Assembly: GCA_030035585.1 (NCBI GenBank)
Contig: CM057466.1
Coordinates: forward strand, 56,923,233-56,987,232
Source of the DNA: Dugong dugon
Taxonomy: Eukaryota > Chordata > Mammalia > Sirenia > Dugongidae
Length of the DNA stretch: 64,000 bases
Reading direction: 5' to 3'
Shown here: positions 56,227 to 64,000 of the stretch, in pieces
How the letters are laid out: each line of letters begins with the position of its first letter
Position numbering within the stretch: the first letter of the stretch is position 1
Made by a program: the position numbers and the translations under genes
Notes under the pieces: model-generated
Told to the model about the DNA's origin: nothing
Databases searched by the model: none
What the model saw: only the letters and a program-made list of their open reading frames with translations

Positions 56227-56559
56227 GTAATAGTTAGCTGCCGTCTAGTAGGCCCAACTCATGGCGACCCCATGCACCACGGAATGAAACACTGTGCCAC
56301 CTTCATGATTGGTTTCAGGTCAGATCGCTGTGATCTATAGGGTTTTCATCGGCTGATTTTTGAAAGTAGATCACCAGGTCTTTCTTCCTACTCCATGTTA
56401 GTCTGGAAGCTCTGCTGAAACCTGTTCAGCATCACAGCAACATGCAAGCCTGCACTGACAGATGGGTGGTCGCTGCACATAAGATGCATTGGCTGGGAAT
56501 AGAACCTGAGTCTTCCACAAGGAAGGCAAGAATTCCACCACTGAACCACCAGTGTCCCC
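56227..56559 (-). mobile_element. RTE-N element, antisense, full with tRNA-like head, TSD
   Basis: 3' end at left 'gttagctgccgtctagtaggcccaactcatggcgacccc'. The 5' head at right, on the - strand, runs GGGGGACACTGGTGGTTCAGTGG and a B-box-like CAGGTTCTATTCCCAGCC. Flanks CAGTAGCATTT (56216-56226) and CAGTAGCACTT (56560-56570) match 10/11. Confidence 0.92.
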
Positions 56560-56706
56560 CAGTAGCACTTACCACTGCCAATATCCATATATTTTAACTG
56601 CTTATTGACTGCCTCTTCCAGGAGAAATAAGTACCACAAGGGCAGAGATTTTTACCTGTGTGGTCCACTGATGTATCCGCGGCACTTGGAGCATGCCTGG
56701 CACATG

Positions 56707-56739
56707 CTAAACAAAACCCCGATTCTGGCTCATAGTGAC
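56707..56739 (-). mobile_element. 33-bp micro-insertion of SINE 3' end, perfect TSD
   Basis: Holds only the tail and end of the SINE ('aaaccccgattctggctcatagtgac') between exact CCTGGCACATG copies at 56696-56706 and 56740-56750, inside L2. Confidence 0.88.
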
Positions 56740-56870
56740 CCTGGCACATGGCAGGTGCTAAATAGATACTTGTTAAGTGAAGGAATGAGTTGGCTGTCCT
56801 GTTTTTTTTTTTTTTTTTTGACTTTATGGAATAAAATAGATTATTATTTAGTATTTACTTTGCTCTTACT

Positions 56871-57024
56871 GGAACCCTGGTGGTGCAGTGGTTAAGAGCT
56901 ATGGCTACTAACCGAAAGGTCGACAGTTCAAATCCACCAGCCACTCCTTGGAAACCCTATGGGGCAGTTCTACTCTGTCCTATAGGGTCACTGTGAGTTG
57001 GAATCAACTCAACAGCAATGGGTT
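56871..57024 (+). mobile_element. AfroSINE-type SINE, sense, with TSD
   Basis: GGAACCCTGGTGGTGCAGTGG to TGAGTTGGAATCAACTCAACAGCAATGGGTT, close to the family consensus. Flanks TTGCTCTTACT (56860-56870) and TTGTTCTTACT (57025-57035) match 10/11. Confidence 0.96.
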
Positions 57025-57035
57025 TTGTTCTTACT

Positions 57036-57837
57036 GATGAGGAAATAAAGCCTGACCACACCTGCTCTTCACTTGAAGTTTTCATTTTCTTTTTCTTCTT
57101 CCTCATGATTTTAAAATATTCTTGTTCATTTTTATTTCTTCAAGCCTAACAGACATTTCATCTGATGATGTGTTTGGTTTTATGCTCCTGAGTTGTTCCT
57201 CTTGAGAAAACACATATTCCTGCTTCTCTCATGATATGTCTTAACATGGTAATAAAGAAATAAGAGGTGTGTCTCAGCACGGGATAACATGCAAATCTTA
57301 TAAAAATTTCCCATTGCAGGTGGCAGATAGCATTTCTGAGGGGGGAATCTTTATGGCTTTAGAAATTTAGTTTAAAAAATAATAATAAAGGTGTGTGTCT
57401 GTATGTGTTATCCTGCCATTTAGCAGCTTGTAGTCACAACCACGGCTGTGTTTTTGAGTGCTGGTTAAACCTCCCTCAGCCCACAGTTGAGGGCAGATCC
57501 TTGGCCCCAGGCCTGCCTGCACCCCCCGCCCACCCACACTCCAAAGGTGGCGACAGCCGCACAGGCTCCAGGCTTTGGCAGGTCCAGGTGGGAAGAGGCT
57601 GTTTTCACAGGTGTATCCCATAGCCCAGAGTTGAAATTTGGCTCATATTGTGTCCTTGAATCTAAAAGCTATATTTCTTTTGTAATTAATGAAAAAAATT
57701 ACCCAAACAAATACTGAAACAGGCTGCAAAGCATTTGGTATTTTTGTACCCAAGAATGTTTCTGCCTTCTACGGTCACAAGGATAGTTTCTTCCTGCTCC
57801 ATACAGAAACTGAACTTCTGAAATCTCTTACATAGGT
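57036..57837. other. Unassigned sequence
   Basis: No repeat or gene recognised; GC-rich at 57480-57600. Confidence 0.3.
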
Positions 57838-57846
57838 CAAAATATT

Positions 57847-58236
57847 TGTTGTTAACTGCTGTTGAGTTGGCTCTGACTCAAGGAGACCCCACGTACAACA
57901 GAGGGAAACATTGCCTGCTCCTGTGCCATCTTCACAATCACTGATACGCTCGAGTCCATTGTTGTTGCCACTGGGTGTTTTTAGGACTTCCAACCCAGAA
58001 GGCTCATCTTCCAGCACTATATCTGACGTATTCTGTTGTGATCCATGAGGTTTTCATCAGCCAATTTTTGTAAGTAGATCACCAGGCCTTTCTTCCTAGT
58101 CTTAATGTGGAAGCTTCATTGAAACCTGTCCAATGGGTGACTCTACTGGTGTTCGAAATACCAGTAGCATAGCTTCTAGCATGATAGCAACACACAAGCT
58201 GCCACAGTATGGTTAACTGACAGATGGATAGTGGGA
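57847..58236 (-). mobile_element. RTE-N element, antisense, with TSD
   Basis: 'gttgttaactgctgttgagttggctctgactcaaggagacccc' to 'cacaagctgccacagtatggttaactgac', the same plan as 11744-12182. A 9-bp TSD CAAAATATT lies at 57838-57846 and 58237-58245. Confidence 0.93.
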
Positions 58237-58279
58237 CAAAATATTCAGGGATGGAGAAAAAAGACCCTTTCCTCTCTTC

Positions 58280-59020
58280 CTGTTGTTGTTGTTAGATGCC
58301 ATCGTGTTGGTTCCAACTCACAGAGACACTGTGTACACAGAACGAGACACTGCCTGGTCCCACGCCATCTCCACAATTGTTGTTATGCTTGAGCCCATTG
58401 TTGCAGCCACTGTGTCAGTCCATCTCCTACAGTTTCTTCCTCTTTTTTGCTGACCTTCTACTTTATCAAGCATGACGTCCTTCTCCAGGGACTGGCCCCT
58501 CCTGATAACATGCCGAAAGTACATGAGACAAAGTCTCACCATCCTTGCTTCTAAGGAGCATTCTGGCTGTACTTCTTCCAAGACAGATTTGTTCATTCTT
58601 CCGGCAGCCCATGGTATATTCAGTATTCTTTGCCAACACCATAATTCAAAGGCACCAATTCCTCTTTGGTATTCCTTACTCATTGTCCAGCTTTCGCATG
58701 CATATGAGGCAATTGAAAATACCATGGTTTTGGTCAGGCACACCTTAGTCTTCAAGGTGACATCTTTGCTTTTTAACAGTTTAAAGAGGTCTTTTGCAGC
58801 AGATTTACCCAATGCAATGTGTTGTTTGATTTCTTGACTACTGCTCCTATGGGTGTTGATTATGGATCGAAGTAAAATGAAATCCTTGACAACTTCAGTC
58901 TTTGCTCCTTTCATCATGATGTTTCTTATTGGTCCATTTGTGAAGATTTTTGTTTTCTCTCTTCCTAGGCTTGTTTTTAGAGGACCTCTCCCAATCACAG
59001 GCTTTCCTTGCCTTTTCATG
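58280..59020 (-). mobile_element. RTE-class LINE 3' part, antisense
   Basis: 'tgttgttgttgttagatgccatcgtgttggttccaactcacagagac' is the LINE 3' end. Beyond it lies the ORF2 C-terminal third to ~59020. 5'-truncated; no clear TSD found. It begins only 43 bp right of an RTE-N element in the same orientation. Confidence 0.92.
58318..59019 (-). pseudogene. RTE ORF2 C-terminal fragment with 233-codon open frame
   Basis: The frame is uninterrupted for 233 codons. Order: EVVKDFILLRS (just after the RT core), KSAAKDLFKLLKSKDVTLKTKVCLTKTMVFSIASYACESW, GAFELWCWQRILNIPW, NKSVLEEVQPECSLEARM, YFRHVIRRGQSLEKDVMLDKVEGQ. The N-terminal endonuclease and RT catalytic boxes are absent, so it cannot be active. The open frame suggests a younger insertion than the copy at 42499. 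Confidence 0.9.
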
Positions 59021-59269
59021 GTTAGAAGGGGAAGATCTGAATAAATGACCTAACCTGTCTCGGCAGGTAAGACTGCCTTGGTTTTATTGTGCACTTTTTT
59101 CCCATTTTAAGATCAGCATCACGCCCAGTGTCTCTAGCCCCATCCTCTTAGGAGAGATGGCATGTGGGGAGACGTGATGGCTGGTACCCGAGGTTCTGTC
59201 AGCACAGAATCACAGCAGTGTGTGACGGTTACATGGAAATTCTGGAGCCAGGTTTGCATTTAATTTCTG

Positions 59270-59505
59270 TTACAATTACATATCACTTATGTGCTGGATA
59301 TTTAAAAAAATTGAAAATGCTAATATCAATTCATGTAGTCCTTGTGGCAATTCTACACATTACGTATTAATGGTGCCCTTTTACAGAGGCAGAGATGGGC
59401 TAGATGTCTCGCCCAAGGCACGTTGTTAGTAAGTGCAGAATTAGGATTCAAACCTGGCAGCCTGAGCCTTGAGTCTAACTCTTTACCACCTCCCTTTGTT
59501 GCCTC
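59270..59505 (-). repeat. MIR, antisense
   Basis: 'tgtagtccttgtggcaattctacac', 'cttttacagaggcagagatgggctagatgtctcgcccaaggcacg...aggattcaaacctggcagcctgagccttgagtctaactctttaccacc'. Confidence 0.85.
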
Positions 59506-61139
59506 AGAATTCCTTCCAGGCTTGTGATTGGTAGTCCAGACCTTGTCTATCGGCCCCCGACCACCTATGTAGAAAGCTTGGCTCTGACATCATACCCTTA
59601 AGACACCATACCCTTAAGACCGGCTCAGCTGAGAAAGGGCTTGGCCACTTTCCCCTCCTCTGATGCTACCTGTCACACGCTGGAGGGGGAAGGAGCTGCT
59701 TTCCTCATGGAAGAGTGAGCCTCCCTCCTGGACTCTTCCAGGTCACTAGGGAGTCTGAGTCTCAGCCTTCCAGGGCCTCCTTCCATATAGCGAACATGTT
59801 ACAATGGAGTGCATGTTCTCTTGATTTAATGTGTTCAAATATCACTCACTTGGGATTGAAAGGGAAATTCCTACCTTTTACCTGGTTGGTAATGCTGGCC
59901 CAGATGCACGCACGAATCATTTGTGAAGTATGCGTTGGGAACCAGCACTCTGAAGGCCAGGAAAGCATCTATTTGTAATGGGAACAGATAAAGTGATGTA
60001 ACCCCCTGGCACCAAAACCAGAACAGGGTGTACTTTTTACAAATAGCATTCACCTCTTGATCAGTTATTTTAGGATCTGTGTATCCTGAGCTGTCCCTAG
60101 GCACCTCCTGAACTTCTGGGGTGATTGAAGGTGTCCAGCCAGGCGGCCTCACCCTGTGCCCCTGGGGCCCAGGGTCAGGTGGCACAAAGTCTGGGGACGG
60201 TGGTGTCACTAGGATTGGTGTCACCCAGTGCAGTAACTCATGCTGTCACCCCCATGGGCGGTGCTGGCCAGTGAACCCCCCTGTGGGAGGAGTGGCCAAC
60301 TCCGGCCCAGTCCCTGCACAGGGCTAAAAACCAAGCCACATGGCCTTGCCTCTCCTGACCCCATTCCCTGGCCCCTCAAGGCTCCCCACAGCTCTTCCCC
60401 TCTCCTATTGGCCAAGGCAGAGACCCTTTCTTTTGTTTAACAGTGGGCGCCAGCCTGATCACGTGCATCCAGACTGGAGGGTGGCAGGGGTGGTGGTGGT
60501 GATGAGTTACTGAACTGGGTGGCGGGCGACACCAACCCTAGTGCTGTACTTCCTTGGTGGGCCCTCCACTGGTGCCCCAGCTTGGCCACCCCCACCGCCA
60601 CTGCAGATCTAGGGGTCATTTTGGTGTCACCTTCTCTGATAGCGTGAGGCGGTGCAGTCTGCACCCCCCACACCTCCTGAGTGACGCCACTGTCAGGGAA
60701 GCACTCAGAGGCTGGGGCAGCCGTTCAGGGTTTTTAAATAGCACCAGCTGGGCACGTGTTCTTTTCCATTAATGTGCTTTGACACTTCTAATCGGCTCAA
60801 AAGAGGATGAGACAGAAGTCTCCACGAAGGTGAATTCCAGGCCATCCTGGAGTTTTTATGATGTGTCCGAATTGTCCAAAAGGGGAATCCAAAGAGAGAG
60901 GACTCTCCCAGAGAGTGCCCTGTGGGCATTGGTGCCTACCCTGAGTGTCTTGGAGGGAGGGCCTTTCTGCCTGGGACCTGGTTTTGGTGCAGGCACTGGG
61001 GAGCTGTGGTCCATTGTAGCTTTTACCTGTGCCCCTGCCCTCAGAGGACTTAAAATATGGGAATACAGTGATATGGGTCTTGATACTGAAACGGGAGCCA
61101 TGACATCTGATGGAAGGGTGGTGGAACTGGAGAGAGAAG
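59506..61139. other. Unassigned; GC-rich segment ~60110-60690
   Basis: 60110-60690 is GC-rich with several CpG sites and the word GGTGTCAC at ~60220 and ~60621 (GGTGGTGTCAC at ~60199). No exon with splice sites or known repeat was recognised. A 16-bp tandem duplication (CATACCCTTAAGAC) lies at 59591-59620. Confidence 0.35.
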
Positions 61140-61286
61140 GACTGAGATCCCAGCCCAGCTCAGCCCCTCCTGGCTGGGTGACTTTGGGAAGCAGTCAGTG
61201 TTCTCGAGGCACAGCAGGAATAGTCGGAACAGTCAAGGCTTATTGAGAATCCGCTTTGTGGCAGGTGCTGAACCAGGCACTTCACT
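61140..61286 (+). repeat. MIR fragment (+) then L2/MIR-like fragment
   Basis: 'gatcccagcccagctcagcccctcctggctgggtgactttggg' is MIR core; 'ttattgagaatccgctttgtggcaggtgctgaaccaggcac' looks like a separate antisense L2/MIR end. Confidence 0.6.
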
Positions 61287-61297
61287 TACTTAAAACC

Positions 61298-61489
61298 AGT
61301 TGCCGTGGAGTTGACTCTGACTCATGGTGACTCCATGTGTGTCAGTTCTATAGGGTTCTCATTGGCTGTTTGTTCAGAAATAGATTACCAGGGCTTTCTT
61401 CTGAGATGCTTCTGGGTGGACTCAAACCTCCAACATTTCGGTTAGCAGCTGAGTGTGTTCACCATTTGTATCACCCAGGGATGCTTAAA
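61298..61489 (-). mobile_element. AfroSINE-type SINE, antisense, 11-bp TSD
   Basis: 'agttgccgtggagttgactctgactcatggtgactcc' to 'ttcggttagcagctgagtgtgttcaccatttgtatcacccaggg'. Perfect TSD TACTTAAAACC at 61287-61297 and 61490-61500. Confidence 0.95.
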
Positions 61490-61500
61490 TACTTAAAACC

Positions 61501-61556
61501 AAAAAAAAAAAAAAAAACCCAAACCTGTTGCTGTCGAGTTGGTTCCGACTCCCAGG
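61501..61556 (-). mobile_element. A-run plus SINE 3' fragment, antisense
   Basis: A17 run then 'cccaaacctgttgctgtcgagttggttccgactcc', only the last ~35 bp of the SINE, directly after the flank of the SINE at 61298. Confidence 0.88.
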
Positions 61557-61984
61557 CTCACTTAGTTTTTGTAGCGGCCTTTCCTGCCAGGCTCACAGTA
61601 CCTGCTAAGATAATGTGTATGAAAGGACAAGGTAAGCCATGAAGTGACAGGGACAGGCACACGTAAGAAGTGCTGTTAGTATTATCTGTTTAGTTTAGCA
61701 TTATTCTCTTCTACTTTGCTACCGCCTTCCTGACTTATGGCCCAAACTCTTTCTTCCTTCCCCGAAAATAAATACAATCATGCATCCTTCACCGAACTAT
61801 AAAAAGTACCCACTCGTTATTTATTCTGCTCATTTATTCGCCAGACTTGCTTGTGACATGGTATGCTCTGAGAGTAGGGGGGCTCTAGAAGATTTCATAA
61901 TCCAATGGGGAAGAATATAAAAATAATTATACTGTAATACAATGTGAGCGGTATGATAATGATGTGTGTGGAGTGCTATGGGAC
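61557..61984. other. Unassigned sequence
   Basis: No repeat or gene recognised. Confidence 0.3.
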
Positions 61985-62460
61985 TCACAAAAACTTGAAT
62001 ATTCATAAGAGCTCTATTCGTAATAGTCAAAAAGTGGAAACAAACCATATGTTCCTCAACTAATGAAGGGATAAACAAAATGTGGTATATTCATACAGTA
62101 GAATATTACTTGGCAATTAAAGGAATGAAGTACTGATACGTACTACAACGTGGATAAATCTTAAAAAAAGAAAAAAGACCACCTATTCTATGATTTAATT
62201 TATATGGAATGCCCACAATAGGTGATTCTATAGAGACAGAAAGTAGATCAGTGGTTGTTTAGGGCTGGGGTAGGGGGAGGAGGAGTGACTGCAAATGAGT
62301 TCAAGATTTCTTTTAGGGATAATTAAAATGTTATAAAATTAGATTATGGTGATGATTGTACAATTCTGCGAATATACTGAAAATCACTGAGTTGTACAAT
62401 TTATATGGGAGAATTGTATGGTATTGTGAATTATAGCTCAATAACCTGCTAAAAATGCTA
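61985..62460 (+). mobile_element. L1M 3' UTR, sense
   Basis: 'gagctctattcgtaatagtcaaaaagtggaaacaaaccatatgttcctcaactaatgaagggataaacaaaatgtggtatattcatacagtagaatattact' and 'gttgtacaatttatatgggagaattgtatggtattgtgaattatagctcaat' are classic L1M 3' sequence. Confidence 0.88.
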
Positions 62461-62529
62461 TGAGAAGGAGAGATTAGTTTTGATTCAGATATTTAAAGCT
62501 TCAAATTAGAGAGGGTATTTGAATCAACT

Positions 62530-63220
62530 CTTGAGAGACCAATATGCCAAGTGGAAAAGTATGGGAGAAACATTTTACACAGAGGCAATATTATCTGCAA
62601 AGGTATGGAGGAATAAAAAGGAACGGCACATCTGAGGAATAGTAAGAAGGTTAGTGTGGCTGGAGTGTAGGGTGCATGGTGGTGAGGTGGCAGCAGAAGA
62701 GGCTGGAAGTATAGGAAGGGGCTAGATCGTGAAAGGTATTTTGTGTGTGCCAAGGAGTTGGACACTATTTTGTTTATAGTGGGTTGTCACTGAAGGGCTA
62801 TAGTGAAGAGAGCATCATGATCTGATTTAAGTTTAGAATAATGACTGCAGCTGCAATAAGGAGGATGCTATGAGTGGGGTGGAAATAAAGACAGAAGACC
62901 AGTTACATGGCTTTTACTATCATCCAGCCAGAAAATAACGAATGCTTGGACTAATGCAGTGTGTGTGAGATGGGACAAGATATCTTCGGGAGATAGAAAG
63001 GTTAGGGTCTAATGACCGGGTCCTTGTAGAGGGTGAAGGAGCAGCAAGAATGACATACAACATTGTAGCTTGGGTGATTGGGTACGTGGTGGTATTATTA
63101 GCCAAAAGCGGAATACAGCAGAGAGGGACAGGTTTGAGGATATAGATAATGAATTTAGTTTTAGACTTGTTGAGTTTGAGGACTTTTTGAGACATCTAGG
63201 TATATATGCTTAGAAGGCAG
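62530..63220 (-). mobile_element. L2 LINE, antisense
   Basis: 'gttagtgtggctggagtgtaggg', 'gaaggggctagatcgtgaaaggtattttgtgtgtgccaaggagttggacactattttg', 'atcatgatctgatttaagtttagaataatgactgcagctgc', 'gtttgaggactttttgagacatctagg'. On the - strand this corresponds to the end of the L2 RT region. No open frame. Confidence 0.7.
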
Positions 63221-63259
63221 TTGGGAATGATCACAGTCATAATGAATCATAACAGCAAC

Positions 63260-63390
63260 AAAACTTACCATAGGCTGGGTTTCTACTATGTATCAGCCAC
63301 TGTGCTAGGCCCTTTATATAAATATTTTTAATGATTATAAGCAGTCTCTACAGAAAGATATGGAAGCTTATCCCCATTTTAGTTTTTACC
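63260..63390 (-). repeat. MIR fragment, antisense
   Basis: 'gctgggtttctactatgtatcagccactgtgctaggccctttatataaatattt...cttatccccatttta'. Confidence 0.75.
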
Positions 63391-63426
63391 CAAGCCTTTG
63401 TGTGATGTCACGATTCAGCTTTGTGA

Positions 63427-63960
63427 ACCACATAAGTTTGCTATTGTAACAAATTGCCACCAATTTAGCAGATTAAAATAACATCCGCTTATTATCTCAC
63501 ATATTATTTATTTATCTATTTATTATTAGACAGGTCAGAGGTCTAAGTGGACTTGGCTGGGCTTTGCTCAGGGTATTAAAAGGTCAATATCAAGATGTCG
63601 CTTGGGCTGGACTCTCACCTGGAGGGTCTGGGGAAGAATCTGCTTCAGGCTCATTCACATTGTCAGCAGAATTTAGTTCCTTGTGGTTGTAGGACTGAGG
63701 TCCCTGTTTCCTTGTTGGCTGCCTGCTCCTAGAAGTTGCCCACATTCCTTTACATGTGGCCTTCTCCATATTCATACCAGCAATGGTGTGTTGTTGAGTC
63801 CTTCTCACACTTCAGTCTCTGACTTCTTCTACCTCCTTTTCTGCCACAGCTGGAGAAAGTTCTCTGCTTTGATGGGCTCATGTCATTAGATTAGTCCCCC
63901 TGCATTATCTCTCCCTTTTGAGCTCAGCTCTGCCGCATGACATAACATAATGTGATAGCA
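63427..63960 (-). mobile_element. LTR, MaLR/ERVL-like, antisense
   Basis: 'gtttgctattgtaacaaattgccaccaatttagcagattaaaataacatccgcttattatctcaca', 'gtcagcagaatttagttccttgtggttgtaggactgaggtccctgtttccttgttggct' and 'ctgccacagctggagaaagttctctgctttgatgggctcatg' match an antisense mammalian LTR. The right end is near or beyond the window's edge; subfamily uncertain. Confidence 0.7.
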
Positions 63961-64000
63961 CATTCACAGGCTTTGGGTAGTAGGTCCCCGAGTGGGTGGA

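Larger units (their letters stand above)
55920..56790 (+). mobile_element. L2 LINE 3' part, sense, with two younger insertions
   Basis: 'cttacctcctactaccttccccctcgctcactccccttcagccacatgggcctccttgc', 'caagggtcaccttctcagtgagggcttcctggaca', 'gggcagagatttttacctgtgtggtccactgatgtatcc', 'cctggcacatggcaggtgctaaatagatacttg' follow L2 to its 3' end. Interrupted at 56227-56559 (RTE-N) and 56707-56739 (micro-SINE). Confidence 0.88.

Noticed and set aside
57367..57623. GC-rich overlapping frames as an exon
   Set aside because: Frames are open on both strands, no acceptor/donor pair frames them, and no motif is seen.

Overview
This window is vertebrate nuclear DNA, almost certainly from an afrotherian mammal and most likely an elephant. 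The evidence is its repeats. There are about 37 copies or fragments of a tRNA-headed SINE and longer relatives whose 3' end (ATGAGTCRGAATCRACTYRA-like, then GGCAA and a GGTTT-type tail) matches the end of an RTE-class LINE that is also present here. This SINE/RTE pair is the signature I associate with elephant genomes (AfroSINE and RTE1_LA in my memory; names not checked). The remaining repeats are the normal mammalian set: MIR, L2, MER5A-like DNA transposons, several ages of L1, and ERVL/MaLR-type LTRs. I see no bacterial, phage or plasmid signal, no CRISPR array, no operon, and no tRNA or rRNA gene.

Only one stretch looks like part of a host protein-coding gene. A strong polypyrimidine tract and AG at 415-416 open a + strand frame that ends at 587. 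It is followed by about 1.2 kb of AU-rich sequence free of young repeats, with AATAAA at 1805-1810. I read this as the last coding exon and 3' UTR of an unidentified gene whose body lies left of the window. An internal exon ending near 512 is the alternative.

Layout. 1-2.5 kb: candidate terminal exon and 3' UTR. 2.5-7.4 kb: MIR and SINE copies. 7.7-10.1 kb: antisense ancient L1 split by a solo MaLR LTR with a perfect 5-bp target duplication. 11-16.1 kb: MIRs and many SINEs, including a dimeric SINE insertion. 16.3-20.4 kb: an LTR with internal 24-bp repeats, then a 1.5-kb L1 3' region. 20.6-25.9 kb: SINEs, MIRs, and an LTR inside a MIR. 27.0-27.35 kb: a 36-bp minisatellite with 108-bp higher-order structure. 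28.4-31.9 kb: nested SINEs, one carrying a 45-bp patch copied from about 950 bp away, and a young L1 tail. 36-41.1 kb: L1 tails, and a MaLR LTR split by a SINE. 42.5-44.4 kb: an internally deleted RTE LINE, then a SINE. 46.6-52 kb: SINEs, a hairpin with tandem duplication, and ancient L1. 53.9-57 kb: two consecutive L2 copies carrying L1, RTE-N and micro-SINE insertions. 57.8-59 kb: a non-autonomous RTE element beside an RTE 3' half with a 233-codon open frame. 59.5-61.1 kb: a GC-rich unassigned segment. 61.1-64 kb: SINE, L1, L2, MIR and LTR.

I found no previously undescribed functional system. What stands out is mechanistic: short templated duplications, extreme 5' truncation of SINE insertions with intact target-site duplications (TSDs), tandem growth at an L1 tail, and nested insertions that give relative dates. 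Family names come from recall of consensus sequences, not a database search. Boundaries without a TSD are approximate, often by 10-30 bp.
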